DNA from: Microbacteriaceae bacterium
GTDB taxonomy: Bacteria; Actinomycetota; Actinomycetes; Actinomycetales; Microbacteriaceae
DNA length: 5,684 bases
Reading direction: 5' to 3'
Assembly (NCBI GenBank): GCA_009925875.1
Contig: RFQD01000091.1
Span: 1-5,684 of the forward strand
Every line of letters begins with the position of its first letter. The first letter of the stretch is position 1. Below are positions 1 to 5,684 of this stretch, one piece after another. Under the pieces are notes generated by a model, which had not been told where the DNA came from, ran no database searches, and was given only the letters and a program-made list of their open reading frames with translations. The translations under genes were made by a program, and so were the position numbers.

Positions 1-429
1 CGTGCCCGACGGTGAATCAATCTTTGTCACACCGTGCGTTTCCACAATTTCCACCGAATCAAAATATGCCGCGACCAGCGTGGCAACGTGTGCGGCTACG
101 GTCGAACCCAGAGAGAAGTTGGGAACAAAGAGAACGCCCACCTCGGGATGTGCACTGAAAAGTGGCTCCAGGGTTGCGATGCGCTCGCGCGACCAGCCCG
201 ACGTGCCGACAAGAATGTTTTTACCGTTGGTCACGGAAAACTCAATGACCGATTTGGAGACAGCGGGAAGTGAGACATCCGCCACAATGTCCGCCGCCAA
301 TATCTCAGACAGATCACTCGTGGATCGCAACTCGGCGGCAAGAGTGAAATCGGCCGACTCACGAATGAGCTCACACAGCTGGCTTCCCAGCTTGCCCGTG
401 GCTCCGACAACGGCAACAGAAGTGGTCAC
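1..429 (-). CDS. dapB: 4-hydroxy-tetrahydrodipicolinate reductase, N-terminal 143 residues (cut by window edge)
   Basis: Reduces 4-hydroxy-tetrahydrodipicolinate to tetrahydrodipicolinate with NAD(P)H, in cytoplasmic synthesis of lysine and meso-diaminopimelate. My own translation of the minus strand starts at a GTG codon (427-429) and stays open to base 1. It shows a Rossmann nucleotide loop GATGKLG (residues 9-15), the LVGTSGW segment (73-79; compare VVGTTGF in the family), VPNFSLG (102-108), and the catalytic/substrate region ETHGVTKIDSPSGT (130-143), with H132, K136 and PSGT as expected. The second histidine of the usual HH pair is glycine here (G133). Family members are about 245-270 residues, so roughly 100 C-terminal residues lie outside the window. 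The N-terminal half is compact, as in mycobacterial DapB. The start lies 9 bases past the stop of the histidine phosphatase gene, with only a weak AGG about 8 bases upstream, so expression probably relies on translational coupling within the operon. Confidence 0.93.
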   Translation of the reverse strand, partial: MTTSVAVVGATGKLGSQLCELIRESADFTLAAELRSTSDLSEILAADIVADVSLPAVSKSVIEFSVTNGKNILVGTSGWSRERIATLEPLFSAHPEVGVLFVPNFSLGSTVAAHVATLVAAYFDSVEIVETHGVTKIDSPSGT

Positions 430-438
430 ACGTCAAGC

Positions 439-1038
439 CTAAAGGCTGTATGTCTCGGGTGTTCCCGAACGAAGGTCAATGGGCAAATGTCCCACATCGT
501 TGTGTGAGACGAGTGTCCAAGGTCGACCGGACTTTTGCTGCAGAACCGTGAGTCCGCAGTGGTTTTGATTCAACGTCGCCCACTTCCACTCGGGAGCCGC
601 CAGCACGTGGCGCACGAACCACGAGATGACGGCATTGTGAGTGACCAAGACGTCGACCTTACCGGCACGCCCGCGCGCCATGAACTCGCCTATCGCGTCT
701 TCCATTTGAGCGCGACCAGCCTCGACTTCCTCCGGGGTCACCGAGCCGAAGAAGGGTTCATACACTTTGGGCATGTCAGGCACCGCACCCGACGGCACAC
801 AGGGCAAGAGCAATGCGGAGGGGCGCGACTCCAGGTTGAGATCCCGAGAGAGAATCTCGGCCGTGTCCCACGTCTGTTTCAAGGGCGAATGCCACATCGC
901 ATCAATCTTGAGTCCGGCAATTCGTGCAGAAAGTAGCTCAGCCTGCTGTGTTCCGCGTGCGGACAGAGGACCGTCGAGGACACCGTGTTCGGCATCCACA
1001 TGCTCGCCGTGTCGAACCAAAATCACACTGTGCGTCAT
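439..1038 (-). CDS. Histidine phosphatase family (phosphoglycerate mutase-like) protein
   Basis: A 199-residue cytoplasmic protein of the histidine phosphatase (branch 1) superfamily; the substrate cannot be read from the sequence. The N-terminal LVRHGE motif (residues 7-12) supplies R9 and the phospho-accepting H10. The LSARG segment (26-30) is typical, and VTHNAVISW (132-140) supplies the second histidine, H134. The segment HSPLKQTWDTAEIL (50-63) matches the family's SPLxRAxxTA block, but the usual arginine is glutamine (Q55), which may weaken phosphate binding. A possible acidic catalytic residue lies in the PEE segment (102-104). The ATG overlaps the M16 peptidase stop as ATGA, and a GGAG ribosome site lies 6 bases upstream, so the start is secure and translation is probably coupled. 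The stop is TAG, 9 bases before dapB. There is no signal peptide or membrane segment. Family assignment is firm; enzymatic competence is uncertain. Confidence 0.92.
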   Translation of the reverse strand: MTHSVILVRHGEHVDAEHGVLDGPLSARGTQQAELLSARIAGLKIDAMWHSPLKQTWDTAEILSRDLNLESRPSALLLPCVPSGAVPDMPKVYEPFFGSVTPEEVEAGRAQMEDAIGEFMARGRAGKVDVLVTHNAVISWFVRHVLAAPEWKWATLNQNHCGLTVLQQKSGRPWTLVSHNDVGHLPIDLRSGTPETYSL

Positions 1039-2417
1039 GATGCGCTCCGGATGACCGCCGACCGCAGAGCATCGTCGTCTGCTGTGCCCACCGAAACGAG
1101 TGACACAGGTCCCGCGGCCAGCTCCGCGGCCAGTTGTCGAACGTCATCCACGGTGACCGCCGTGAGTAAATCGAGCATGGTGTCGTAGTCGTTGAATTCT
1201 CCCGTGGCAATTTCCGATCTACCCAAACGCGACATGCGCGTGTCGGTGTCTTCGAGCGCCAACGCGGATGCGCCTGCGATCTGTCCCTGCGCTCGCACCA
1301 GCTCCTCGTGCGTGATTCCTGATTCGGCCACGCGCAGGAATTCTTCCATCATGAGCTTCGCCACCTCCGGTGCTTTGCTCGGAGCGCTTCCGGCGTAGAA
1401 GCCTGCGATACCGGCGTCGGAATAGGACGACGCGAACGAGAAGACGCTGTACACGAGCCCGCGTTTTTCTCGAATTTCCTGAAAAAGACGGCTCGACATT
1501 CCGCCTCCCAACACCGAGTTGAATACCGATTGTGCGAACCTTCGGGGGTCAGTGGCCACAATTCCGGGAATGCCCAGCATGATGTTTGCTTGCTCAATCG
1601 GTCGAGCAACCGAGACAAAATCTGTGGCTTGGGACAGCGTGCGCACAACCGTGGAGCGACGCGCCACCGGCGCGGAGGCGTGCGTGACATCCCACCCCGC
1701 ACGCGTCAACCCGTCGGTAACCCGCGCGACCAGGAAATCGTGATCAAGCCCGCCGGCAGCGGTGATGACCAAATCTTCCGGGCGATAGTTGGCGCGGTAG
1801 TGCTCGGCGACCGCATCCCGCGAGGCGGCACGAATTGTTGACTCATCGCCACCAATCGGTCTGCCCAGTGGATGATCACCAAAAACGGCTTCGTACAGGC
1901 GTTCCTGAGCAACGTCGGTGGGATCATCGTCGGCCATCGCGAGTTCTTCCAGAATGACACCGCGCTCGGTTTCAAACTCACTCGGATCCAACACACTCGA
2001 CGTGATCATGTCGCACATCACATCAATCGCCATGGGCAGATCGCTATCGCGAATCTTGGCGTAGTAACACGTGTGTTCCTTGGCCGTCAGTGCATTGTGT
2101 TCGCCACCCACGGAATCGAAAGCCACCGCAATGTCGAACGCGGAGCGCGACGGTGTTCCTTTGAACAGCAAGTGTTCGAGAAAATGGGTGGAACCGAGGC
2201 TGGCGGAATGAGACCCGTCGCCATTCGTGCCCGCGGGAACTTCGTCACGCGAGCCGACCGCCACCCAAAAGCCCAGAGTGACTGACCGCGCACCGGGTAC
2301 GACTTCGCTCAGAATACGCACACCGCACGGCAAGATAGTTCGACGAACCGTCGCTCCCCCAGTCGCCGTGAAGCGAAGTTCTGGAAGATCGAGCGGAAAG
2401 ATTAGCGGCTTCGTCAT
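1035..2417 (-). CDS. M16B family zinc metallopeptidase (PepR/YmxG, processing-peptidase-like)
   Basis: A 460-residue member of peptidase family M16, subfamily B, related to the beta subunit of mitochondrial processing peptidase and to mycobacterial PepR beside gpsI. The inverted zinc motif HFLEH is complete: H78, E81 and H82, with the third ligand E158 in VILEEL, exactly 76 residues after H82 as in the family signature. The flanking HLLFKGT (82-88) and GGEHNALTAKEHTCYYA (104-120) are typical. The C-terminal half carries the glycine-rich GGGMSSRLF (304-312) and REKRGLVYS (316-324), matching the substrate-binding R/Y region. About 15 residues separate SRDE from GSTHFLEH where I expect 5-6, so a short insertion (about residues 60-74) precedes the zinc motif. 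The ATG follows the reductase stop by 28 bases; the best ribosome site, GGTAGG, sits a rather long 12 bases away. No signal peptide is seen, so it is probably cytoplasmic. Its natural substrate is unknown. Confidence 0.95.
   Translation of the reverse strand: MTKPLIFPLDLPELRFTATGGATVRRTILPCGVRILSEVVPGARSVTLGFWVAVGSRDEVPAGTNGDGSHSASLGSTHFLEHLLFKGTPSRSAFDIAVAFDSVGGEHNALTAKEHTCYYAKIRDSDLPMAIDVMCDMITSSVLDPSEFETERGVILEELAMADDDPTDVAQERLYEAVFGDHPLGRPIGGDESTIRAASRDAVAEHYRANYRPEDLVITAAGGLDHDFLVARVTDGLTRAGWDVTHASAPVARRSTVVRTLSQATDFVSVARPIEQANIMLGIPGIVATDPRRFAQSVFNSVLGGGMSSRLFQEIREKRGLVYSVFSFASSYSDAGIAGFYAGSAPSKAPEVAKLMMEEFLRVAESGITHEELVRAQGQIAGASALALEDTDTRMSRLGRSEIATGEFNDYDTMLDLLTAVTVDDVRQLAAELAAGPVSLVSVGTADDDALRSAVIRSAS
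1045..1048 (-). promoter_or_regulatory. Ribosome binding site of the histidine phosphatase gene
   Basis: GGAG on the minus strand, 6 bases before the ATG at 1038 and inside the last codons of the M16 peptidase gene. Together with the ATGA stop/start overlap it fixes the start and supports translational coupling. Confidence 0.6.
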
Positions 2418-2445
2418 ACGGACGATAAGCCTACCTATCCGCAGG

Positions 2446-3402
2446 CTACGCGGAAACTCGATCCAATTCGGAGAGCTCGTGGTGGGTGAGATTCAGCGCG
2501 AGAGCGGCCATGACGCCGTCGAGTTGTTCCGTCGACTCAACGCCGACCGCTGCCGCGGCGACTTGCGGCCGAGACAATGCCCAGGCCAGCGCGACGGCGG
2601 AGACATCCGTTTCGTGCGTCAGGGCGATGTCATCCAACACTTTTAACACCGAGAGGGAATGGCGGTTTGCGTGCGCGGCAGCCCGCCTGAGTCGCGTGTC
2701 TTGCACGGCAGGGTCTGGCTTGATTGACCGATGCACACCCAGAAAGCCGTGCGCCAACGCGAAGTAGGGCATGAGCGACGATTCATGATCGGCCAGCAAC
2801 GCAGCGCCGTCACCTTCCACGATGTCGCGACGTAACAATGAGTACTCCCAGGCGACGGCATCGATGCGCGGCAAGCCAGAAGATGCGGCAATCCGTGCCG
2901 CACGCAGCCCGGACACGCTGAAATTGGATGCCCCAACGGCTCGAACTTTGCCCGCGTCCACCAACTCCGCCACGGCGGCGAGACTCTCCTCGATGGGGAC
3001 CGACGGGTCCTCGGCGTGAAAGTAGAGCAGGTCGATGACGTCTGTCTGGAGCCGTTGCAACGAGGCATCCACACCCTGTCGAATGCTCTTCGCGGAGAGA
3101 CCGGGCGCATCGGCGTGTCGGCCTACTTTCGTGGCAATCAGGATGCGGTCGCGAGCACCACGTTCACGAATCCATGACCCAATGGTGTGCTCGCTCATGC
3201 CCGAGGCATAGGACGAGGCGGTATCGATCAATCCGCCGCCACAGTCGAGGAATCGCTCGAGCACGTCGACACAGCCCGCGCGCGCCAGCGTCCACCCGAA
3301 CACCGCGCCACCCAGCGCAATGGGGGGCACGAACACGTCGGAGGAGCCGACTCGTCGCAGGTGAGGAGTATCGGCGTCGCGAACCGTGGATGCCGTCACC
3401 AC
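2446..3402 (-). CDS. Aldo/keto reductase
   Basis: A 318-residue NADPH-dependent oxidoreductase of the aldo/keto reductase superfamily, expected to fold as a cytoplasmic (beta/alpha)8 barrel. The full catalytic tetrad is visible: D60 (LIDTA), Y65 (SSYASG), K92 (ATKVG) and H129 (YFHAED). Other family landmarks are the N-terminal RRVGSSDVFVPPIALGG (16-32), GKVRAVGASNFS (151-162) with the cofactor-contacting ASN, EYSLLRR (186-192), and a C-terminal cofactor region AAVGVESTEQLDGVMAAL (285-302). Length is normal. The substrate cannot be assigned; the general AKR pattern fits reduction of aldehydes, ketones or sugar-like carbonyls. Two tandem GTG codons can start the protein (3402 and 3399); the strong ribosome site upstream sits 4 bases from the first and 7 from the second, so the 317-residue form from 3399 is at least as likely. 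An in-frame TGA at 3427-3429 rules out a much longer start. It is probably the first gene of the operon running to dapB. Confidence 0.93.
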   Translation of the reverse strand: MVTASTVRDADTPHLRRVGSSDVFVPPIALGGAVFGWTLARAGCVDVLERFLDCGGGLIDTASSYASGMSEHTIGSWIRERGARDRILIATKVGRHADAPGLSAKSIRQGVDASLQRLQTDVIDLLYFHAEDPSVPIEESLAAVAELVDAGKVRAVGASNFSVSGLRAARIAASSGLPRIDAVAWEYSLLRRDIVEGDGAALLADHESSLMPYFALAHGFLGVHRSIKPDPAVQDTRLRRAAAHANRHSLSVLKVLDDIALTHETDVSAVALAWALSRPQVAAAAVGVESTEQLDGVMAALALNLTHHELSELDRVSA

Positions 3403-3406
3403 GCTC

Positions 3407-3412
3407 CCTCCT
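3407..3412 (-). promoter_or_regulatory. Strong Shine-Dalgarno sequence of the aldo/keto reductase
   Basis: A perfect AGGAGG lies inside the purine-rich run GAGGAGGGAG on the minus strand. Spacing is 4 bases to the GTG at 3402 and 7 to the GTG at 3399; the latter is closer to the usual optimum. It is the best ribosome site in the window, fitting the first gene of a separate transcript. Confidence 0.75.
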
Positions 3413-3471
3413 CGATCGATTCTCGCTCAGCTTTGTGCGACGTGTGCGCACCCCGCAACGCACCGATACGC

Positions 3472-3512
3472 GCTTTTAGACTTTTCCCCTAATCTTCATT
3501 ATTGGTTCTGCG
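3472..3512 (-). promoter_or_regulatory. AT-rich block, probable promoter region of the aldo/keto reductase operon
   Basis: The 266 bases between the pnp stop and the reductase start contain one clearly AT-rich patch (about 3472-3508, with runs such as CTTTTAGACTTTTC and CTTCATTATT), unlike the GC-rich surroundings. Since pnp appears to be terminated upstream and a closely packed four-gene unit starts downstream, a promoter is expected here. On the minus strand AATAAT, GATTAG and TAAAAG are possible -10-like hexamers, but I find no convincing -35 element at proper spacing, so the exact promoter is not called. This is inference from composition and context. Confidence 0.3.
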
Positions 3513-3540
3513 ATTGCTGAGCGCCACCCTTCACGGATGC

Positions 3541-3559
3541 GACTAACAGACTGTTACTC
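3541..3559. promoter_or_regulatory. Operator-like dyad in the pnp / aldo-keto reductase intergenic region
   Basis: TAACAG (3544-3549), one central base, then CTGTTA (3551-3556) form a perfect 6-bp inverted repeat; GA and TC extend it outward after one mismatched pair, giving a 19-base dyad centred on 3550. It lies about 140 bases upstream of the reductase start and just upstream of the AT-rich block. The short one-base centre makes an RNA hairpin unlikely, so a dimeric DNA-binding regulator is the more natural reading. No regulator can be named from the sequence. Confidence 0.35.
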
Positions 3560-3606
3560 AATCGTGATGTGTGTGCTCGTGGCACTCAGTGTGTGACTCG
3601 CGCAAA

Positions 3607-3640
3607 CGGGGTCCGGTTCGCAAATGCGAACCGGACCCCG
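3607..3640 (-). terminator. Intrinsic terminator-like hairpin after pnp
   Basis: A perfect 15-bp inverted repeat: arms 3607-3621 and 3626-3640 with a 4-base loop (3622-3625). The stem is GC-rich. It begins 28 bases after the pnp stop codon. Read on the minus strand it is followed by TTTGCGCG, so the U tract is short, as is common in actinobacteria; on the plus strand no T run follows, which orients it with pnp. It could also protect the pnp mRNA 3' end from exonucleases. Confidence 0.8.
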
Positions 3641-3668
3641 AGTGAGTCTCTGCGACCGAGTGACGCGA

Positions 3669-5684
3669 CTACTCGTCGTCCGCCACTGTCGACGATGACT
3701 CATCACCTTCGAGAACTGGCTCCAGTGACAGCTTGCCCCGATCGTCAATCTTGGTGATCTTGACGAGCACCTTTTGTCCGACGGACAGGACATCTTCGAC
3801 GTTCTCGACGCGCTTGCCGCCGGCGAGTTTACGCACCTCCGAAATGTGGAGCAGTCCATCCTTGCCCGGAAGCAACGACACAAACGCACCGAAGGTGGCG
3901 AGCTTGACGACCGTTCCAAGGAACTGTTCACCGATTTCCGGATTCTGCGGATTCGCGATGGCGTTGACCTGCGCACGCGCGGCCTCGGCCGACGGTCCAT
4001 CAACCGCACCGATGTAGACGGTGCCGTCTTCTTCGATGGAAATGTCGGCACCCGTCTCATCTTGAATGGCGTTGATGGTCTTGCCCTTCGGCCCGATGAG
4101 CTCGCCAATCTTGTCAACCGGGATCTGCACGCTGATCACCCGCGGAGCCGTGGCGGCCATCTCGTCGGGCTCGCTGATCGCGTTGTTGATCACCTGCAGA
4201 ATCTGCGTGCGCGCCTCTTTGGCCTGATCGAGGGCGCCAGCCAGAACCGACGCCGGAATACCGTCGAGCTTGGTGTCAAGCTGAATGGCCGTGATGAATT
4301 CGCTCGTTCCTGCCACCTTGAAGTCCATGTCGCCGAGCGCGTCTTCGGCACCGAGAATGTCGGTGAGAGCCGCGTAACGCGTCTCGCCGTTGACCTCATC
4401 ACTGACGAGACCCATGGCGATGCCGGCAACCGGAGCCCGGAGCGGCACACCGGCGGCGAGCAGCGAAAGCGTCGAGGCACACACCGAGCCCATCGACGTG
4501 GAGCCATTCGACCCGAGGGCCTCCGACACCTGGCGAATCGCATAGGGGAACTCGTCTCGGGCCGGAAGGACGGGCACGAGCGCCCGTTCAGCCAGGAATC
4601 CGTGACCAATTTCACGACGCTTGGGTGTGCCCACGCGACCCGTTTCGCCGGTCGAATACGGCGGGAAGTTGTAGTGGTGCATGTACCGCTTGCTCGTGAC
4701 GGGCGACAGCGAATCAATCTGCTGTTCCATTTTGAGCATATTCAGCGTCGTCACACCGAGGATCTGAGTTTCACCGCGCTGGAAGATGGCCGAACCGTGC
4801 ACCCGCGGAATCACGTGAATTTCGGCATCGAGAGGGCGAATCGTCGTCTTGTCACGACCATCGATACGGATGCCCTCGGTCAACACTCGGCCGCGAACAA
4901 CCTTCTTCGTGGCCGACTTGTATGCGGCGCTGACCTGCGCGTTCGCCTCAGCGGGCAACTCGCCCGCCTCGACCTTGGCTGCGATCGCATCTTTCACCGT
5001 GGCCTTGAGTGCGTCATCCGCGTTCTGGCGCTCGATCTTGTCGGCGATCTGGTAGACGCGTTCGAGTTCCGCGTGGGCGAGTGCATCCACGGCGGCGTAC
5101 ACCTCGTCGGTGTAGGGCAAGAAGACGGGGTAGTCCTGAACTTCTTTCGCGGCTTGGCGTGCCAGTTCTTCTTGCGCCTTCACGAGCGCGGTGATGAACG
5201 GTTTGGAGGCCTCCAGCCCCTCGGTGACAATCTTCTCGTTCGGCTTGACCGCTCCGGCCTGAATCAGGTCCCAGCTACCTTCGGTTGCCTCGGCCTCGAC
5301 CATCATGATCGCGACGTCGTCACCCTTGGCGGTCTTGACGACCCGACCGGCAACAACGAGGTCGAAGACCGCGAGCTTGAGCTGGTCAACCGTGGGGAAT
5401 GCAACCCACTGACCATCGATGAGCGCGAGGCGAACGCCGGCGATCGGGCCGCTGAACGGCAGGCCTGAAATCTGCGTGGATGCGCTGGCCGCGTTGATCG
5501 CGAGCGCGTCGTAGAACTCACCGGGTGCAATTGAGAGCACCGTGATGACGATCTGAACTTCGTTGCGAAGTCCGTCGACGAACGACGGGCGCAGTGGGCG
5601 GTCGATGAGACGGCACACCAGAATGGCTTCGGTCGAGGGACGACCTTCACGCCGGAAGAACGAGCCAGGGATCTTGCCGGCGGC
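3669..5684 (-). CDS. pnp: Polynucleotide phosphorylase (guanosine pentaphosphate synthetase), 5' end cut by window edge
   Basis: Degrades RNA 3'-to-5' by phosphorolysis and can add nucleotide tails; in Streptomyces the orthologue is called GpsI. The frame is open to the right edge, giving 671 visible residues that begin [18 protein letters not shown]. That segment normally sits around residues 80-100 of a roughly 740-760-residue protein, so about 80-85 residues are missing and the true start is outside the window; an internal GTG at 5618 is not the start. Visible domains in order: rest of the first RNase PH domain with FFRR (9-12) and [12 protein letters not shown] (24-35); helical linker domain (about 165-260); second RNase PH domain with SNGSTSMGS (392-400) and [15 protein letters not shown] (442-456), containing the metal/catalytic residues D448, D454 and K456; KH domain with GPKG (531-534); S1 domain (about 585-658); then a short acidic tail ending ADDE. 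All key residues are present. It ends in TAG and is followed by a terminator-like hairpin. Confidence 0.98.
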   Translation of the reverse strand, partial: AAGKIPGSFFRREGRPSTEAILVCRLIDRPLRPSFVDGLRNEVQIVITVLSIAPGEFYDALAINAASASTQISGLPFSGPIAGVRLALIDGQWVAFPTVDQLKLAVFDLVVAGRVVKTAKGDDVAIMMVEAEATEGSWDLIQAGAVKPNEKIVTEGLEASKPFITALVKAQEELARQAAKEVQDYPVFLPYTDEVYAAVDALAHAELERVYQIADKIERQNADDALKATVKDAIAAKVEAGELPAEANAQVSAAYKSATKKVVRGRVLTEGIRIDGRDKTTIRPLDAEIHVIPRVHGSAIFQRGETQILGVTTLNMLKMEQQIDSLSPVTSKRYMHHYNFPPYSTGETGRVGTPKRREIGHGFLAERALVPVLPARDEFPYAIRQVSEALGSNGSTSMGSVCASTLSLLAAGVPLRAPVAGIAMGLVSDEVNGETRYAALTDILGAEDALGDMDFKVAGTSEFITAIQLDTKLDGIPASVLAGALDQAKEARTQILQVINNAISEPDEMAATAPRVISVQIPVDKIGELIGPKGKTINAIQDETGADISIEEDGTVYIGAVDGPSAEAARAQVNAIANPQNPEIGEQFLGTVVKLATFGAFVSLLPGKDGLLHISEVRKLAGGKRVENVEDVLSVGQKVLVKITKIDDRGKLSLEPVLEGDESSSTVADDE

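Noticed and set aside
2..442. A plus-strand open frame of 146 codons at the left edge
   Set aside because: It is antisense to dapB, whose translation gives clear family motifs; the plus-strand product is low in recognisable structure.
436..447. AGCCT-AA-AGGCT hairpin at the end of the histidine phosphatase gene, just before dapB
   Set aside because: The loop is only 2 bases and the stem 5 bp, with no T run; not credible as a terminator inside a tight operon.
1872..2285. Plus-strand frame of 137 codons inside the M16 peptidase gene
   Set aside because: It is antisense to the region encoding the conserved zinc motif and shows no family motif or ribosome site that I can see.
2428..2447. Inverted repeat AGCCT/AGGCT between the aldo/keto reductase stop and the M16 start, possibly masking the ribosome site
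   Set aside because: Only 5 bp with a 10-base loop; too weak to call a regulatory hairpin.
3174..3492. Overlapping arginine-rich open frames on both strands at the start of the aldo/keto reductase and into the intergenic region
   Set aside because: Composition is dominated by R, S, T and P with no domain pattern; the reductase frame explains the region.
3403..3668. A small RNA or tRNA gene in the intergenic region
   Set aside because: Apart from the terminator-like stem no cloverleaf, riboswitch-like or other extended folding pattern is apparent by eye.
439..3671. Three of the four visible stop codons are TAG rather than TGA
   Set aside because: Four genes are too few to infer anything; no in-frame TAG or recoding signal was seen.
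3774..5468. A very long open frame (564 codons) on the plus strand, antisense to pnp
   Set aside because: The opposite strand carries an unmistakable pnp with all domains. Long antisense open frames are expected opposite GC-biased coding sequence. The predicted protein is rich in R, H, G and D with no recognisable motif, typical of a shadow frame.

Overview
The window looks like core chromosome of a high-GC Gram-positive bacterium (Actinobacteria). The protein sequences most resemble Micrococcales, probably Microbacteriaceae; that placement comes from recognising protein motifs and gene order, not from a search. By eye, base composition is moderately GC-rich (high 50s percent), on the low side for that family. 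All genes are on the minus strand, so the biological order runs from high to low coordinates.

Layout in transcription order: (1) pnp (gpsI), polynucleotide phosphorylase, cut at the right edge, missing roughly its first 80-85 residues and otherwise complete through its KH and S1 domains. (2) A 266-base intergenic region holding a 15-bp hairpin that should terminate pnp, an operator-like dyad, an AT-rich stretch likely to include a promoter, and a very strong Shine-Dalgarno sequence. (3) An aldo/keto reductase. (4) An M16B zinc peptidase (PepR/YmxG-type, related to mitochondrial processing peptidase beta). (5) A histidine-phosphatase (phosphoglycerate mutase-like) protein. (6) dapB, 4-hydroxy-tetrahydrodipicolinate reductase, cut at the left edge after 143 residues.

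Genes 3 to 6 are packed with gaps of 28, -4 (ATGA overlap) and 9 bases, so they very likely form one operon separate from pnp. The neighbourhood of pnp, an M16 peptidase and dapB is a familiar actinobacterial arrangement. The products do not form one obvious pathway: RNA turnover, redox metabolism, proteolysis, an unknown phosphatase-like activity and lysine/diaminopimelate synthesis.

I see no mobile element, CRISPR array, tRNA, rRNA or defence system, and no convincing sign of a new multi-gene system. The items most worth a second look are residue-level: a DapB whose HH motif reads HG, a histidine phosphatase whose conserved SPLxR arginine is glutamine, and an M16 peptidase with extra residues just before its zinc motif. 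The intergenic dyad and repeats next to the operon start also merit a check.
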